Assembly (NCBI GenBank): GCA_019744815.1
Contig: JAIEUA010000001.1
Coordinates: forward strand, 310,001 to 374,000
Direction of reading: 5' to 3'
Length of the DNA stretch: 64,000 nucleotides
Source of the DNA: Phycisphaerales bacterium
Lineage (GTDB): Bacteria > Planctomycetota > Phycisphaerae > Phycisphaerales > UBA1924
The notes under the pieces are model-generated. The model had not been told where the DNA came from. It saw only the letters and a list, made by a program, of their open reading frames with translations, and made no database searches. A program made the translations under genes and the position numbers. Position 1 is the stretch's first letter. Every line of letters starts with the position of its first letter. Below, one piece after another: positions 8,636 to 20,470 of the stretch.

Positions 8636-8917
8636 TCAGCGGGCGTCGACCGCGGGCGACAGGCGGCTGGGGCGATCCCAGAGCCAGAACCGCATGTTGT
8701 CGGAGTTGAACTTTCGCATGTTGTCGTTGTTGACCAGATCGATGTTGCTCTGCACATCGCTGTAGCGCTCATTCTCGGTGTTCATGCCGGGCGTGAGGTT
8801 GTTGCGGATCGCGAAAAGCGACTCGCCCTTCCCCGCCGAGCTGCAGCCGATCAGGGCGCAGGCCGCGAGCGGAGCGAGGGTCAAGATCGAGCGACGGATG
8901 ATGCGTGCGTACTTCAT
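8636..8917 (-). CDS. Small lipoprotein, unknown function
   Basis: A 93-residue protein with a lipoprotein signal: MKYARIIRRSILTLAPLAAC followed by the lipobox LIGC with cysteine at about residue 24. The rest is hydrophilic (NNLTPGMNTENERYSDVQSN, NSDNMRFWLWDRPSRLSP). The ATG at 8917 has GGAG eight bases upstream. The frame stays open far beyond this start but without coding character. Probably membrane anchored; function unknown. Confidence 0.75.
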   Translation of the reverse strand: MKYARIIRRSILTLAPLAACALIGCSSAGKGESLFAIRNNLTPGMNTENERYSDVQSNIDLVNNDNMRKFNSDNMRFWLWDRPSRLSPAVDAR

Positions 8918-9151
8918 GTCGAGCTCCAAGCCCCGCGAGAGATCCGGTGAGCCCGGGGGTGATCCGGGCGAGAAGGGTAGTGGGGGGACGGGGTTGTAAC
9001 CCGCCGCCGCGTCGGCGTCAAGGGGCAAGGCCCCAGAACGGCGGATTGACATCGGCCGCACAGTCGCGCCAGATCGACTTTCGGGCAAGGTTTGCCATCG
9101 GTTCCGTCGGAATGCCCGATCTTGGTGCGCCGGATCGCCGAAAGACAGGAC

Positions 9152-9352
9152 ATGGACGCTTCTGCCATTTCTGCCCAGGTTGCCGCGGAGTTCTCTTACA
9201 AGGTGGCGGCACGGGTGATGGACATCGCCAAGGAGAGCGGCGACTCGTCGGTCGCGTTGATCCAGGCGGCGGCGAAGGCCGCGAAGGCTGGCGATGCCGC
9301 GGCGGCCGAGGCGTGCAGCTCCTGCACCCAGATGCTCGACGTCTACGCCTGA
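9152..9352 (+). CDS. Small helical protein, possibly YjfB-like
   Basis: A 66-residue alanine-rich protein starting MDASAISAQVAAEFSYKVAA, then MDIAKESGDSSVALIQAAAK and ending EACSSCTQMLDVYA. The start and helical pattern recall the small YjfB 'putative motility' family (MDIxxLSxxxSQ...), but the match is weak and no flagellar gene is near. AGGA lies directly before the ATG. Two cysteines (CSSC) near the end are unusual for that family. Confidence 0.55.
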   Translation: MDASAISAQVAAEFSYKVAARVMDIAKESGDSSVALIQAAAKAAKAGDAAAAEACSSCTQMLDVYA

Positions 9353-9441
9353 TTGTCCTACCACATTCCGAACGAGATCGCGGGACGCTGCCTGACTGGC
9401 AGCGTCTTGTCGTTTCGGGGGCATAGGACAATAAAGACAGA

Positions 9442-9467
9442 CCCACTCGCTCACGCTCGGGGCTCGT
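9442..9467. repeat. Family A dispersed repeat (single arm)
   Basis: A 26-base arm beginning CCCACTCGCTCACGCTCGGG and ending GCTCGT, shared with 21558-21583, 40769-40794 and 60840-60865. Here only one arm is present, in the 198-base gap before clpB. Confidence 0.8.
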
Positions 9468-9550
9468 TCTGAGGTGGGGGGCTTCCTCTGTCTGGCCCGT
9501 GGGTTGCATCTGATCCGGATGGCGGGGCGAGGGCTCTGCCGGAGGTTCTC

Positions 9551-12310
<2,760 letters not shown>

Positions 12311-12433
12311 TGCACGACATCGAATAGCCGACATCGGACGCCCGTTGACAATGCGTCGTACGGGTGTGGTCGCAGTCGTTTCGATCTCGCGATACGATGC
12401 TGCTGCTGTCGATAAGCACGCTGGAGTGCGGCT

Positions 12434-13660
12434 ATGCAGAGGACCTGGGGCGTCGTCGTCGCGGCTTGTATCGGGATTACACGGGTAGCGGCAGGCGAAG
12501 GGATTGTGGAGCGCATTCAACCGGGACCCGGAGTTCGGGTCTTCGTGCCGTCCGGCTGCAGCTTTGACGGAAGCGTGGTCGTCGGAAAGGGGTATCGATC
12601 GGACGACGTTCAGATTGAGAAGGCGTCCTATTGGACTACCGAGACTGGCGTTGTGTTTCTCGATTCAACGCGGGGTGCCGGTGGAAGCGACGCACGCTCG
12701 ATCTCCAACGATGGTGCCGTGATCGTGGGCCGAAGAACTCAAACCGGTTTTCGGTTCAGCGCAGCGAGCGGGTTGCAGGTGTATCCGCAGTTGCTGGGCG
12801 TCTCCTCGAGCTTGGCCACGCGTGTATCGCGCGGCGGTCAACGAGTACGGATCGACTCGACGGACGTCTGGGCACGCCCGAATGTGCTTGTGGAACCGAG
12901 CGGCGTGCAGGTGCCGCTCACCCGAACCATGGACGGGCGCACGCTGTCCTTCGCGGTCTCGTCGCCGAATCTGAAATGGCATGTCGCGATCATCAACGCC
13001 GGCAAGTTCCTGATATCTGATCTGGCGGGAAACGATCGCATTCTGGAGTTGCCGGGACTCGCGGTATCGATCTCGGCGGTCAGCGACGACGGGAGCCGCG
13101 TCGGCGGCGTGTATCTGGAGAACGGGCGGCGCCGCGGTATCTTTCGCGCGACGCTCGCTGGCGCGGTTGAGCGAGTTGCGTTTCCGGCGGCGTGGAGCAG
13201 CGTGACGTCGCCGTTCTTCTCTGACGATCTGACCGTGGCGACGTTTGGTGTGTACTCACGGTTTCCGAATTACTTGCGGGCGTACGCATGGCGTGAAGGC
13301 GACGGCGTCCACCCCATCGCGTCCTTCCTTCGGGGCGCATTTCCGACGCCGCGGTATGTGTACTCCAACACCGGCGTTCTGTCTGGCGACGGCGCGGTTG
13401 TGGTGCAGGGGTTCTATGCGCCGCCTGCCTCGCGAGAGGAGTACTACCGGCTCACGTTGGACGCGGGCCGGGTGTGCCGCGCCGACTTTGACGGCGATGG
13501 AATCGTGGCTGATTCAGACTTTGTGATCTTCCTGCAGTCCATGGAACTGATCGATGCTCCGTTCATCGACGACCGGTGCGATCTGAACGATGATGAGATG
13601 GTTGAGGATGCTGACTTCGGAGATTTTGCTCTGGCGTACGGCGAACTTGTGTGCCCCTAA
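12434..13660 (+). CDS. Secreted HAF-type beta-propeller protein with dockerin-like tail
   Basis: A 408-residue exported protein. MQRTWGVVVAACIGITRVAA is a short signal peptide; GGAG sits seven bases before the ATG. The body has repeats such as SISNDGAVIVGRRTQ and VSDDGSRVGGVYLENGRRRG, typical of HAF extracellular repeats that form a propeller. The tail from about residue 345 holds two EF-hand-like units (CRADFDGDGIVADSDFVIF, CDLNDDEMVEDADFGDF) ending AYGELVCP. Function unknown. Codon use is less G/C-biased at third positions than in the clpB gene before it. Confidence 0.75.
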   Translation: MQRTWGVVVAACIGITRVAAGEGIVERIQPGPGVRVFVPSGCSFDGSVVVGKGYRSDDVQIEKASYWTTETGVVFLDSTRGAGGSDARSISNDGAVIVGRRTQTGFRFSAASGLQVYPQLLGVSSSLATRVSRGGQRVRIDSTDVWARPNVLVEPSGVQVPLTRTMDGRTLSFAVSSPNLKWHVAIINAGKFLISDLAGNDRILELPGLAVSISAVSDDGSRVGGVYLENGRRRGIFRATLAGAVERVAFPAAWSSVTSPFFSDDLTVATFGVYSRFPNYLRAYAWREGDGVHPIASFLRGAFPTPRYVYSNTGVLSGDGAVVVQGFYAPPASREEYYRLTLDAGRVCRADFDGDGIVADSDFVIFLQSMELIDAPFIDDRCDLNDDEMVEDADFGDFALAYGELVCP

Positions 13661-13905
13661 GTGTCTGTGTTCGTCGTCTGCTTGCAGATTGATCGCGGTG
13701 TGTGAGCGGGGCGGAAACGCGTTTGGCGTATGGATCGTGTGCGACGCTGTCTCATGTGGCACAATCGTGGCCGCGGCGCTTGACGATGGGGTCCTGTGAG
13801 CGTGAACTGATGGTGGCGAGCGGATCGCCGCCGCGGGTTGGCGTTGAGCGTGAGCACGCGGCCGGGCCGTGTCGTGATGCATGACGGCGCGGGGAAAGGA
13901 ACAAC

Positions 13906-14559
13906 ATGGAACAGTCACGTTCCTTCGCGTGGAGGCTGGTGGCCACGTTGCTTGGTGCGTTCGCGCCCGCTGCGGGGGCCGCGGTGCAACTGTCGTCGAT
14001 GAACGCGTCGGTGGGTGGCGTGTGCTGGGATCGGAGAACTGTGCCGTCGGTGTATCGCTCGTACTCCGACACGGCGGATCGGCTGCCGATCGCGCTGGGT
14101 GGATCGATCCGCTCCGACGCCGCGATCATGAGCAGCGGCGTGTCGGCGTGGGGCGTGGCGAGCGCGGAGGACCCGCCGATGCAGTACGGCGTGATCTTCG
14201 GCGAGGGCGGGGCGTCGGTGGAGTCGAGTGCGGCGGGGACGGAGGTGCATTGCTCCGCGAATCTCCGGTCCACCTTCGCGATGACGGTGCCCGCCTGGAT
14301 TGACCTCGAGACCCGTGGGCTTGGCTTGATCGAAGTCCGCGACTACCGCGGCTCGCTCGCCCGCCAGATCAGCGGCAATCAGGTGACGCAGATGTACCTT
14401 GATCACGGGTTCTGGAGCATCAGCGGATCGGTGAACATCGAGAACGCCGCCACGGGCGACGGCTGGTTTCGGTTTGTGATTCCGACGCCGGGGGCGCCGA
14501 TGGTGTGGGGCCTTGGGGTGTGGCTTCTGACGGCGAGGGGGCGTCGACGGCGTGGGTGA
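13906..14559 (+). CDS. Secreted protein with PEP-CTERM-like tail
   Basis: A 217-residue exported protein, first of three in a row. A signal peptide covers about residues 1-27 (FAWRLVATLLGAFAPAAGAA). The C-terminus has IPTPGAPMVWGLGVWLLTAR then RGRRRRG, a sorting tail of PEP-CTERM type (proline-glycine motif, membrane helix, arginine cluster). AAAGGA lies just before the ATG. The leader (GCATGACGGCGCGGGGAAAG) is nearly identical to that of the next gene, which suggests tandem duplication and shared control. Confidence 0.7.
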   Translation: MEQSRSFAWRLVATLLGAFAPAAGAAVQLSSMNASVGGVCWDRRTVPSVYRSYSDTADRLPIALGGSIRSDAAIMSSGVSAWGVASAEDPPMQYGVIFGEGGASVESSAAGTEVHCSANLRSTFAMTVPAWIDLETRGLGLIEVRDYRGSLARQISGNQVTQMYLDHGFWSISGSVNIENAATGDGWFRFVIPTPGAPMVWGLGVWLLTARGRRRRG

Positions 14560-14653
14560 GTGGAACGTGGAAACGGGGTGCGGGGGCGGATCGCCGGGGT
14601 TGGGGCATTGTGCCGCGGCGACTTGCATGACGGCGCGGGGAAGGAGAATGAAC

Positions 14654-15886
14654 ATGCGAAGCTTGCGTGATACCCAGAGGCGGGTGGGGATGTCGGTGCG
14701 CGGGTTGCGGATCGCGATGGTGTTGGTTGCCGGCGGGACGTGCGGGGTGGGGTGGGGGGTGGGATGGGGGTTGGCGCTGGCGGACAGTGTGACGGCGCAC
14801 GTGACGGGGCAGAAGGACGTGACGTGGGACTTCCTGGGTCGGGTGGCTGCCCCGCCGCAGAACATTGTGGGGTCGTGGAGCGCTCGGGCGCACACGTACG
14901 CGACCTGTGCGCGCGGGGTGTCGGGCGAGTTTGAGTCCAAGGGGAGCGGGACGTGGAACGGCGCGAACGGGTTTGCCGGGCCGAAGCTGGTCGCACCGAC
15001 GGCGAGCGTGACGCACGCGAAGGCGGACGCGTGGGTGCAGATGTCCGCGACCGCGGCCGCGGCAGCGGCGGGGCCGGCGCCGGCGGGGTTCACGCATTAC
15101 AACGTGTCGATCAGCAAGGCGTGGGAGGAAACTCCGGCGGCGGTGCCGGACCCGCAGGGCTCGTCGTACGCCAGGGCGGGTGCGCACGGCAAGGCGTCGC
15201 TGAGCGCGGGCGGCGCGACGCGGTTTGCGCTGAACGGCACGGTGAACGGGGTGGGCATCAACCCGGTGGCGGGGAGAGGCGACGGCACCGGCGCGTCGGG
15301 TGGCGCGCGAGGGCAGCGGGGCCGGGTGCACGATCCGATCTCGATCACGGTCATCAACGATTTGACCCAGCAGTCGGTGACGGAGCAGTTGTTCACGTAC
15401 GACGTGGATGCCGTGGTCAACGATGGCTCGGCGGGGTGGAACTTCTCCGGCGGGCGGCTCACGCTCACCGGCGGCACGGACACGAGCGGGCTGTGGTCGA
15501 GCTCGGTGGTGTTCAGTGGTGACGCGAGCAGCTCGTGGCTGGTGAACCCGCTGGGCGGATTTGGTGCGTCGCTGGTCGGCGGCGCGTTCAGCGCCAGCGG
15601 GTACTGGGCCAACTCGTGGCAGCTCACGTCCGACGGCATGGGTCACGTGACGCAGGCGACCATTGATCTGGGTGCGCTGGCGTGGGACCTTGAGTACGTG
15701 ATCCCTGACAGCGTGCTTGGTTCGCTGTCGCGCGGCAGCGCGCTGGCGCCGGAGGAGACGTTCACGCAGGTGCTGGAGAGCACGTTTGACTCGGAGGCGG
15801 AGGCGTGGAATGTGCCGACGCCGGGGACGATCTCGCTCCTGGGTGCGGGGGTGATGGTGCTGGCGACGGCATGGCGGAGAAGGTGA
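14654..15886 (+). CDS. Secreted protein with PEP-CTERM-like tail
   Basis: A 410-residue exported protein of unknown function. The ATG at 14654 lies 7 bases after AAGGAG and is preferred to the ATG at 14648, one base from that site; the frame is open further upstream, overlapping the previous gene. A long signal region (RGLRIAMVLVAGGTCGVGWG) is followed by a glycine- and serine-rich beta body (FSGGRLTLTGGTDTSGLWSS). The tail is VPTPGTISLLGAGVMVLATA then WRRR. It shares its leader with the preceding gene. Confidence 0.7.
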   Translation: MRSLRDTQRRVGMSVRGLRIAMVLVAGGTCGVGWGVGWGLALADSVTAHVTGQKDVTWDFLGRVAAPPQNIVGSWSARAHTYATCARGVSGEFESKGSGTWNGANGFAGPKLVAPTASVTHAKADAWVQMSATAAAAAAGPAPAGFTHYNVSISKAWEETPAAVPDPQGSSYARAGAHGKASLSAGGATRFALNGTVNGVGINPVAGRGDGTGASGGARGQRGRVHDPISITVINDLTQQSVTEQLFTYDVDAVVNDGSAGWNFSGGRLTLTGGTDTSGLWSSSVVFSGDASSSWLVNPLGGFGASLVGGAFSASGYWANSWQLTSDGMGHVTQATIDLGALAWDLEYVIPDSVLGSLSRGSALAPEETFTQVLESTFDSEAEAWNVPTPGTISLLGAGVMVLATAWRRR

Positions 15887-15889
15887 CTT

Positions 15890-15975
15890 GTGTGGGGGCG
15901 CTGGGGGGAGAGTGGGGAGAGAGGTGGAGGGGAGAGAGGTGGAGGGGAGAGAGGTGGAGGAGTGAGAGGCGGTGG
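15890..15975. repeat. GGAGAGAGGTGGAGG tandem low-complexity tract
   Basis: Three tandem copies of a 15-base unit (GGGGAGAGAGGTGGA) and related purine-rich sequence fill the gap between two secreted-protein genes. Confidence 0.7.
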
Positions 15976-16062
15976 TGGATGCGTTCCCGCGGCGAGAGAT
16001 TGTCGCGGGAGGGTTGGCTGGAGCGGCGGTGGGTACCGCGACAGCAGAAGGGATGGAATGCC

Positions 16063-16764
16063 ATGGAGCGCAATCGCTACATTGTCCTGACATGCGGGGC
16101 GTTGATCGTGTCGATGTGCGGAACGGCTTTGGGGGCGATCACTTACGCGGCCGCGAACGGAGCGTCATTCGCGTGGTACTGGGAGGGCGGGTATGTGAAC
16201 GCGAACTCAGGATTCACGCGGGATCCGGTCGATGCGCGGGACTACTACGTCGTGCGGTCGGAGCGGCATGATCCGTCCGGGCCGCCGATGTTCTCGTACG
16301 GGTCGTCGAGCTACACCGCGTGGTGTCGCCCGGATCGTTTGTACACGATCGGCTCGACATGGGTGTGGAACACGCCGCAGTTGCTGTTCAGCGAGTCCGG
16401 GGCGTCCATGTCGATGCACGTGGAGTTCGCGACGGACACCGAGGTTGACTTCGCGGTGCGCTTCGGTCCGTTCGTGGACAGCGTGCACGATGTTCTGGCC
16501 GGCTCGCTGCGCGCTGGCACCACGGAGTACCTCAGCCTTGCGTATCAGACAGGACCGTCGGAGTGGTCGGGCAAGCTCGGACCGGGCAGTTACGTACTCG
16601 ACTTGTCGATACGGACCGACGCACCACGGTCCGGCACGATCAACGACGAAACGTCGAGATACCAAGGCGGCGCGTTCTGGGACGTTTCGATCCCCACGCC
16701 TGGGACACCGGCACTCCTCGGCGGCGGAGTATTTGTCGTCGCAGCAGCGAGGCGGCGAAGGTGA
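16063..16764 (+). CDS. Secreted protein with PEP-CTERM-like tail
   Basis: A 233-residue exported protein, third in the array. MERNRYIVLTCGALIVSMCG and following TALGA form the signal peptide. The body is beta-rich with many aromatic residues. The tail is IPTPGTPALLGGGVFVVAAA then RRRR. The ATG at 16063 is preceded by AGAAGGGA; an earlier open frame lacks coding character. A hairpin (TCCCGCG...CGCGGGA, 15985-16010) sits 50 bases upstream in its leader. Function unknown; the tail implies envelope sorting. Confidence 0.7.
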   Translation: MERNRYIVLTCGALIVSMCGTALGAITYAAANGASFAWYWEGGYVNANSGFTRDPVDARDYYVVRSERHDPSGPPMFSYGSSSYTAWCRPDRLYTIGSTWVWNTPQLLFSESGASMSMHVEFATDTEVDFAVRFGPFVDSVHDVLAGSLRAGTTEYLSLAYQTGPSEWSGKLGPGSYVLDLSIRTDAPRSGTINDETSRYQGGAFWDVSIPTPGTPALLGGGVFVVAAARRRR

Positions 16765-16900
16765 CTTGTTGCGGAGAGCGAGAGCCGGTGGTGGCGGCGA
16801 TCCCGCGGCGAGGAATCGCCGCGGAAGGGCTGATCGGCGCGAACGAGGGGAGCGTGCGGAACCGTCGCCCTGGGAGAACGGAGCGGCGGGGTTGATTGGG
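16765..16900. repeat. Orphan copy of a secreted-gene leader with hairpin
   Basis: The sequence after the stop at 16764 repeats the layout of the leader before 16063: GAAGGTGACTTGT, a purine-rich stretch, GGTGGTGG, then a CCGCGGCGA-GGAA-TCGCCGCGG hairpin (16803-16824) and AAGGGCTG. No matching secreted-protein gene follows, so this may be the remnant of a lost fourth array member. Confidence 0.45.
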
Positions 16901-16914
16901 CTTCGTCGTCGCTC

Positions 16915-17262
16915 CTAGCGCGCAGGGTTCGTAATCGCGTGGTTACGAGCCGACACACCGATGTCGACGGTAACCCGGACGCACTCGCCCCGTGACCATG
17001 CGGCCGCCCGGAACTTGGCATGCCCTATCGCATCGACCGATAACACCGAGTCATCGTTAATCGCCTTCTGCCGCCATTGTGTTTCACGTCCACCGACAAA
17101 CGCCTCGAGCAAGCGATCCGCGGCCACTGGAGAGGGGTGCCCAGGAGCCAATGCGTGGATCTCGCCCATAGGAAAGGTCGATTCATCACAGCTTCCAATC
17201 GCAAGTCTGTGGTAGACTCCCTCTTCGGCCGGCAGGGGTGAAACGCGGCCCGCAATCATCAC
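16915..17262 (-). CDS. Hypothetical protein, uncertain
   Basis: A 115-residue frame with natural-looking composition (AIGSCDESTFPMGEIHALAP, GGRETQWRQKAINDDSVLSV) and mixed codon use unlike the strongly G/C-ending genes around it. It starts with two ATGs but no clear ribosome-binding site. No domain is recognised. It may be a foreign or decaying gene; it could equally be chance. Confidence 0.35.
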   Translation of the reverse strand: MMIAGRVSPLPAEEGVYHRLAIGSCDESTFPMGEIHALAPGHPSPVAADRLLEAFVGGRETQWRQKAINDDSVLSVDAIGHAKFRAAAWSRGECVRVTVDIGVSARNHAITNPAR

Positions 17263-17302
17263 CGGGTCACTTGAGCCGGGGAACAGCGATAGGGGAATCA
17301 GA

Positions 17303-18286
17303 ATGACCCACGACAGCCATCACCGCCGCGCTCAGTGCTTCCCGCGGACTCGCTCGCGTTGGAGTGTGGCCGCGCCACTGCTGCTCGCCAGCTTGGCCCT
17401 GCTGACGCAAGATGCGTCCGCGCAAACTGTCGTGCTCCGCGACAGTATTGGGCCTGATGCGACGTGGACGAACGGAAAACGCACGATTGGAACCACTGGT
17501 AGTTTGGCGTCCTACAGGTTTCTTGGAATTGCGATTACCCCAATTGAGCCGGTGACGCTGCGCGAAGTGTCGATGGTCGTCGCGTCCTGGTCGGACGAGG
17601 ATCCGCCCCTTGACTTTTCGCACTATGACTACGACGTTCGCATCTGGAGCTCGCCGAGCGGTATGATCCAATCGCCGTTTCATCCTGATGTCCTTCATTG
17701 CCGATTCATACATCCGTCGAACACCAGCAGCAATGATGCGGCTCCACCCGTGTTCGGATGGGCTACTTCGAACTTCGATATCGGTACACCATCATTCATT
17801 CTCAGCTTTGACGTTGCAACCGGCGACGGCTCAAACGTCGTTGCCGGAGGCGTCTGTCCCCAAGTTGTTCTTGAGGCCAACCACACATACGGACTCGCAG
17901 TCCAACCAATTCGAGGCTAGGGTCTGAACTCTGCGATGGGGCAGGTCGACTCGGCCGAACCAGGGCCCGTTGAGTTCATCTACAGCACCGGGTTTGCGTT
18001 GGGACTACCGCTCACGGGCTTTTCAACTCCTGAGTTGCCCGTCAACGGACGCGCGAGCTACCGCGTCATCGGCATCGCACAAAACTCCTGCCCCGCTGAC
18101 TTCAACACCGACGGGCAGGTGGACGATGCGGACTTCGTGATCTTCGCCGCGGCGTACGACATCTTGGACTGCTCGGATCCGACGATGCCGTTGAACTGTG
18201 CCGCGGACCTTAGCACCGACGGATTCGTTGACGATTCAGACTTCGTGCTGTTCGCGGCCGCGTACGACGAGTTGCTGTGTCCGTGA
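17303..18286 (+). pseudogene. Secreted protein with dockerin-like tail, split by in-frame TAG
   Basis: The frame runs from ATG 17303 (signal peptide ending ASLALLTQDASA) to TAG at 17918-17920 and continues in the same phase to TGA at 18286. Residues across the stop read naturally (GLAVQPIRG, stop, GLNSAMGQVDSAEPGPVEF). The downstream part carries the expected doubled tail CPADFNTDGQVDDADFVIF and CAADLSTDGFVDDSDFVLF ending AYDELLCP. This is best read as one 327-codon gene with a single nonsense mutation. The stop removes the tail, so the product would not be sorted if the tail serves that role. Programmed readthrough is possible but unsupported. Confidence 0.8.
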
Positions 18287-18444
18287 ATCGGTGTTCCGCC
18301 AACGAAGGGTTTCGCGGTGGGCGATCGCTCGCTGAGAGGTGCGGCAGCCAGCGCGAAGCGGACGGTCCAACGACGCTGGGGCGCCGCTGACCGGTTTTGA
18401 TACTGCAACGGCTCGGGCGGTATGCTGTGCGGCGGAGGTGCCGC

Positions 18445-19446
18445 ATGGCTGTTGATGGATTCTCGCGTCGTGGTGTGCTCGGGCTTGGTGCGTTGGCGGC
18501 GGCGGGGCTGGTGGTGCCGCGGGGGTTGGCGCGGGGCTTGGGGCAGAGCGTGGCGGCGCCGGGCGGCGGCGCGGGCCGCACGCGGGTGATCCGCATTGCG
18601 CACGTGACGGATACGCACATCATGCAGGACTTGCGAGCGCCGGAGGGTGTGGCCGCGTGCTTTGAGCACATCCGTGGGCAGAAGGATGTGGACCTCATCA
18701 TGCACGGCGGGGACATCGTGTTTGATTCGATGGACCAGAGTTTGGAGCGGTCGAAGGAGCTGTGGGCGCTGTGGCAGAAGGTGGTGGGCGATAGCTGGAA
18801 GGGGAAGGTGCGCTACTCCCTGGGCAACCACGACATCTGGGGCTGGAACAAGGACAAGAGCAAGACGACGGGCGAGGAGCCGGGGTGGGGCAAGCAGCTC
18901 GCGCTCGACACGCTGGGGATGCAGGGCGCGGTGCCGAAGGGGGCGTATTACTCGTTCGATGAGGTGGGGAACGGCGGAGGCTGGCACATTGTGGTGCTCG
19001 ATACGGTGCGGCCGGAGCCGAACGGGTACTACGCGGGGCTCGATGATGAGCAGTTCGAGTGGCTCAAGGGCGATCTGAGCCTGAACCGCATGCACCCGAC
19101 GCTGATCCTGTCGCACATTCCGATCTTCAGCGCGACGGTGCTTGATCGCGATCTCGTGGGTGACGAACGCGAGCGGCGGGTGCATCGGTCGCTGATGTGC
19201 ACCTACTACGCGCGGATCAAGAAGCTGTTCCTGGAGAATCCGCAGGTGAAGCTGTGTCTGAGCGGGCACATGCACCTGATCGATCGGGTGGAGTACAACG
19301 GGGTTGCGTACTGCTGCAACGGGGCGGCGTGTGCGGCGTGGTGGAAGGGGCCGCATAAGGAATGCCGCGAGGGGTACACGCTGGTGGATTTGTATAGCGA
19401 CGGGACGTTTGAGAATCGGTATGTGGAGTATGGGTGGAAGGCGTAG
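18445..19446 (+). CDS. Tat-exported metallophosphoesterase
   Basis: A 333-residue calcineurin-like phosphoesterase. The Tat signal SRRGVLGLGALAAAGLVVP is at residues 7-25. Metal-site motifs appear in order: HVTDTHI, GGDIVFD, GNHDIW, SHIPIFS and SGHMHLID. Export by the Tat system fits the tatC gene in this window. GGAGG at 18434-18438 supports the ATG at 18445. The substrate is unknown; such enzymes hydrolyse phosphodiesters outside the cytoplasm. The last 12 codons and stop recur at 20471-20514, beyond the next gene. Confidence 0.9.
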   Translation: MAVDGFSRRGVLGLGALAAAGLVVPRGLARGLGQSVAAPGGGAGRTRVIRIAHVTDTHIMQDLRAPEGVAACFEHIRGQKDVDLIMHGGDIVFDSMDQSLERSKELWALWQKVVGDSWKGKVRYSLGNHDIWGWNKDKSKTTGEEPGWGKQLALDTLGMQGAVPKGAYYSFDEVGNGGGWHIVVLDTVRPEPNGYYAGLDDEQFEWLKGDLSLNRMHPTLILSHIPIFSATVLDRDLVGDERERRVHRSLMCTYYARIKKLFLENPQVKLCLSGHMHLIDRVEYNGVAYCCNGAACAAWWKGPHKECREGYTLVDLYSDGTFENRYVEYGWKA

Positions 19447-19448
19447 GC
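19405..19448 (+). repeat. 3' end of metallophosphoesterase gene, copy 1
   Basis: The 44 bases from ACGTTTGAGAATCGGT to the stop TAG plus GC recur at 20471-20514 with one mismatch (19421 A against C at 20487). The repeat encodes FENRYVEYGWKA and the stop. Confidence 0.95.
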
Positions 19449-19472
19449 GAACCGGCGGTCCGCCCCCAACGA

Positions 19473-20435
19473 ATGGTCTTCATGCTCCTTTCGCACGTTC
19501 TATCGAGCATCGTGCTCGCGGCAGCCCCAGCACTCGCGGCGGTGTCGTATACGCCCCCCGACGACGAAACGGGTCTCACCCGCGACGAAGAGGCCCAAGT
19601 TGCGGGGCGGGCTCGGTCCGACGCTCTGCTGGCCTGCGCGGATGAGGAGCTCTGGGAGACCAGAAAAGATGAGACCGTTGATCCATGGGTTGGCGTCTGG
19701 ATGTCCGTGGGCGGCAGTACGAACACGGCTTGCTTGTACCTTTTGCCACGAACGGGCGCGACGCTTTGGTTGCGAGGCTGCTTCCACAGCGATGTGAAGC
19801 CCGGCGAGGTTCAGACAATTCACGCTGATGGCGTCACCGTCGCGTACGCGGCGGATCGTTTGACGCCGGGCTCTTTTACTGGGCGCGAGAGGTCGCAAGA
19901 GTACTACCTCGGAAGATTCGACGGTCGCGACGCGTTGTTCTCGGGGGAGGCGGCGATTGCACTGGCTGCGAGCGTCAACCTGGGCGGCTCCACGATCGTG
20001 AACAACTCTCGCGAAGAGGACCTGCTTTGCAAGTGGAGCGAAGCGGCGTCGGTGCGTTCTCGGGATCGCGACATGCGTGTTCCGGAGGCGTTTCAGAATC
20101 TGCTCGTGTCCGAGCCGGTCTCGTTCCGAATCGATCGATCGCTCGATTCTCTTCCGCCGAATAGACCGGCGGGGACGACATCGGCGCCCGTTGGCAGCCG
20201 CGTGATCATCCGCGTGCTTGAGGGGCACGTGACGAAGGGACAGTCGATTGCCTTCGGGGGGTCCGAGACGTACGGCATCCTCTATGTCGATTCCAACCCC
20301 GATGCTTCGAACATGGCCGAAGCGCGGGTGGATCTCATTGAGTTCAACGCGATTGAAGCGTTCGATCTGAGTCGGGGAGTTGCGGTCGAGCTGCCGGCTC
20401 GGCGTGCTCGAAAAGATGGAGAACCGTCGAAGTAG
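19473..20435 (+). CDS. Exported hypothetical protein (accessory insert)
   Basis: A 320-residue protein with signal peptide MVFMLLSHVLSSIVLAAAPA, starting 26 bases after the metallophosphoesterase stop; an upstream in-frame start at 19434 overlaps that gene. No domain is recognised. The body has VIIRVLEGHVTKGQSIAFGG, which recalls secreted proteins with an OB-like or carboxypeptidase-regulatory fold, but this is only a resemblance. Codons are less G/C-ending than in the genes before and after. It lies between the two 44-base copies of its neighbour's 3' end, which suggests insertion or a duplication event. Confidence 0.7.
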   Translation: MVFMLLSHVLSSIVLAAAPALAAVSYTPPDDETGLTRDEEAQVAGRARSDALLACADEELWETRKDETVDPWVGVWMSVGGSTNTACLYLLPRTGATLWLRGCFHSDVKPGEVQTIHADGVTVAYAADRLTPGSFTGRERSQEYYLGRFDGRDALFSGEAAIALAASVNLGGSTIVNNSREEDLLCKWSEAASVRSRDRDMRVPEAFQNLLVSEPVSFRIDRSLDSLPPNRPAGTTSAPVGSRVIIRVLEGHVTKGQSIAFGGSETYGILYVDSNPDASNMAEARVDLIEFNAIEAFDLSRGVAVELPARRARKDGEPSK

Positions 20436-20470
20436 TAGGCCGCTGAGGACCGTAAGCAGGCGGCTGAGGA

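Noticed and set aside
15890..15975. Tandem repeats as a CRISPR array
   Set aside because: The units are adjacent without unique spacers and there are no cas genes.
17918..17920. TAG as a pyrrolysine codon
   Set aside because: No pyl genes are in the window, the protein is not a methylamine methyltransferase, and many genes would be affected by such recoding.
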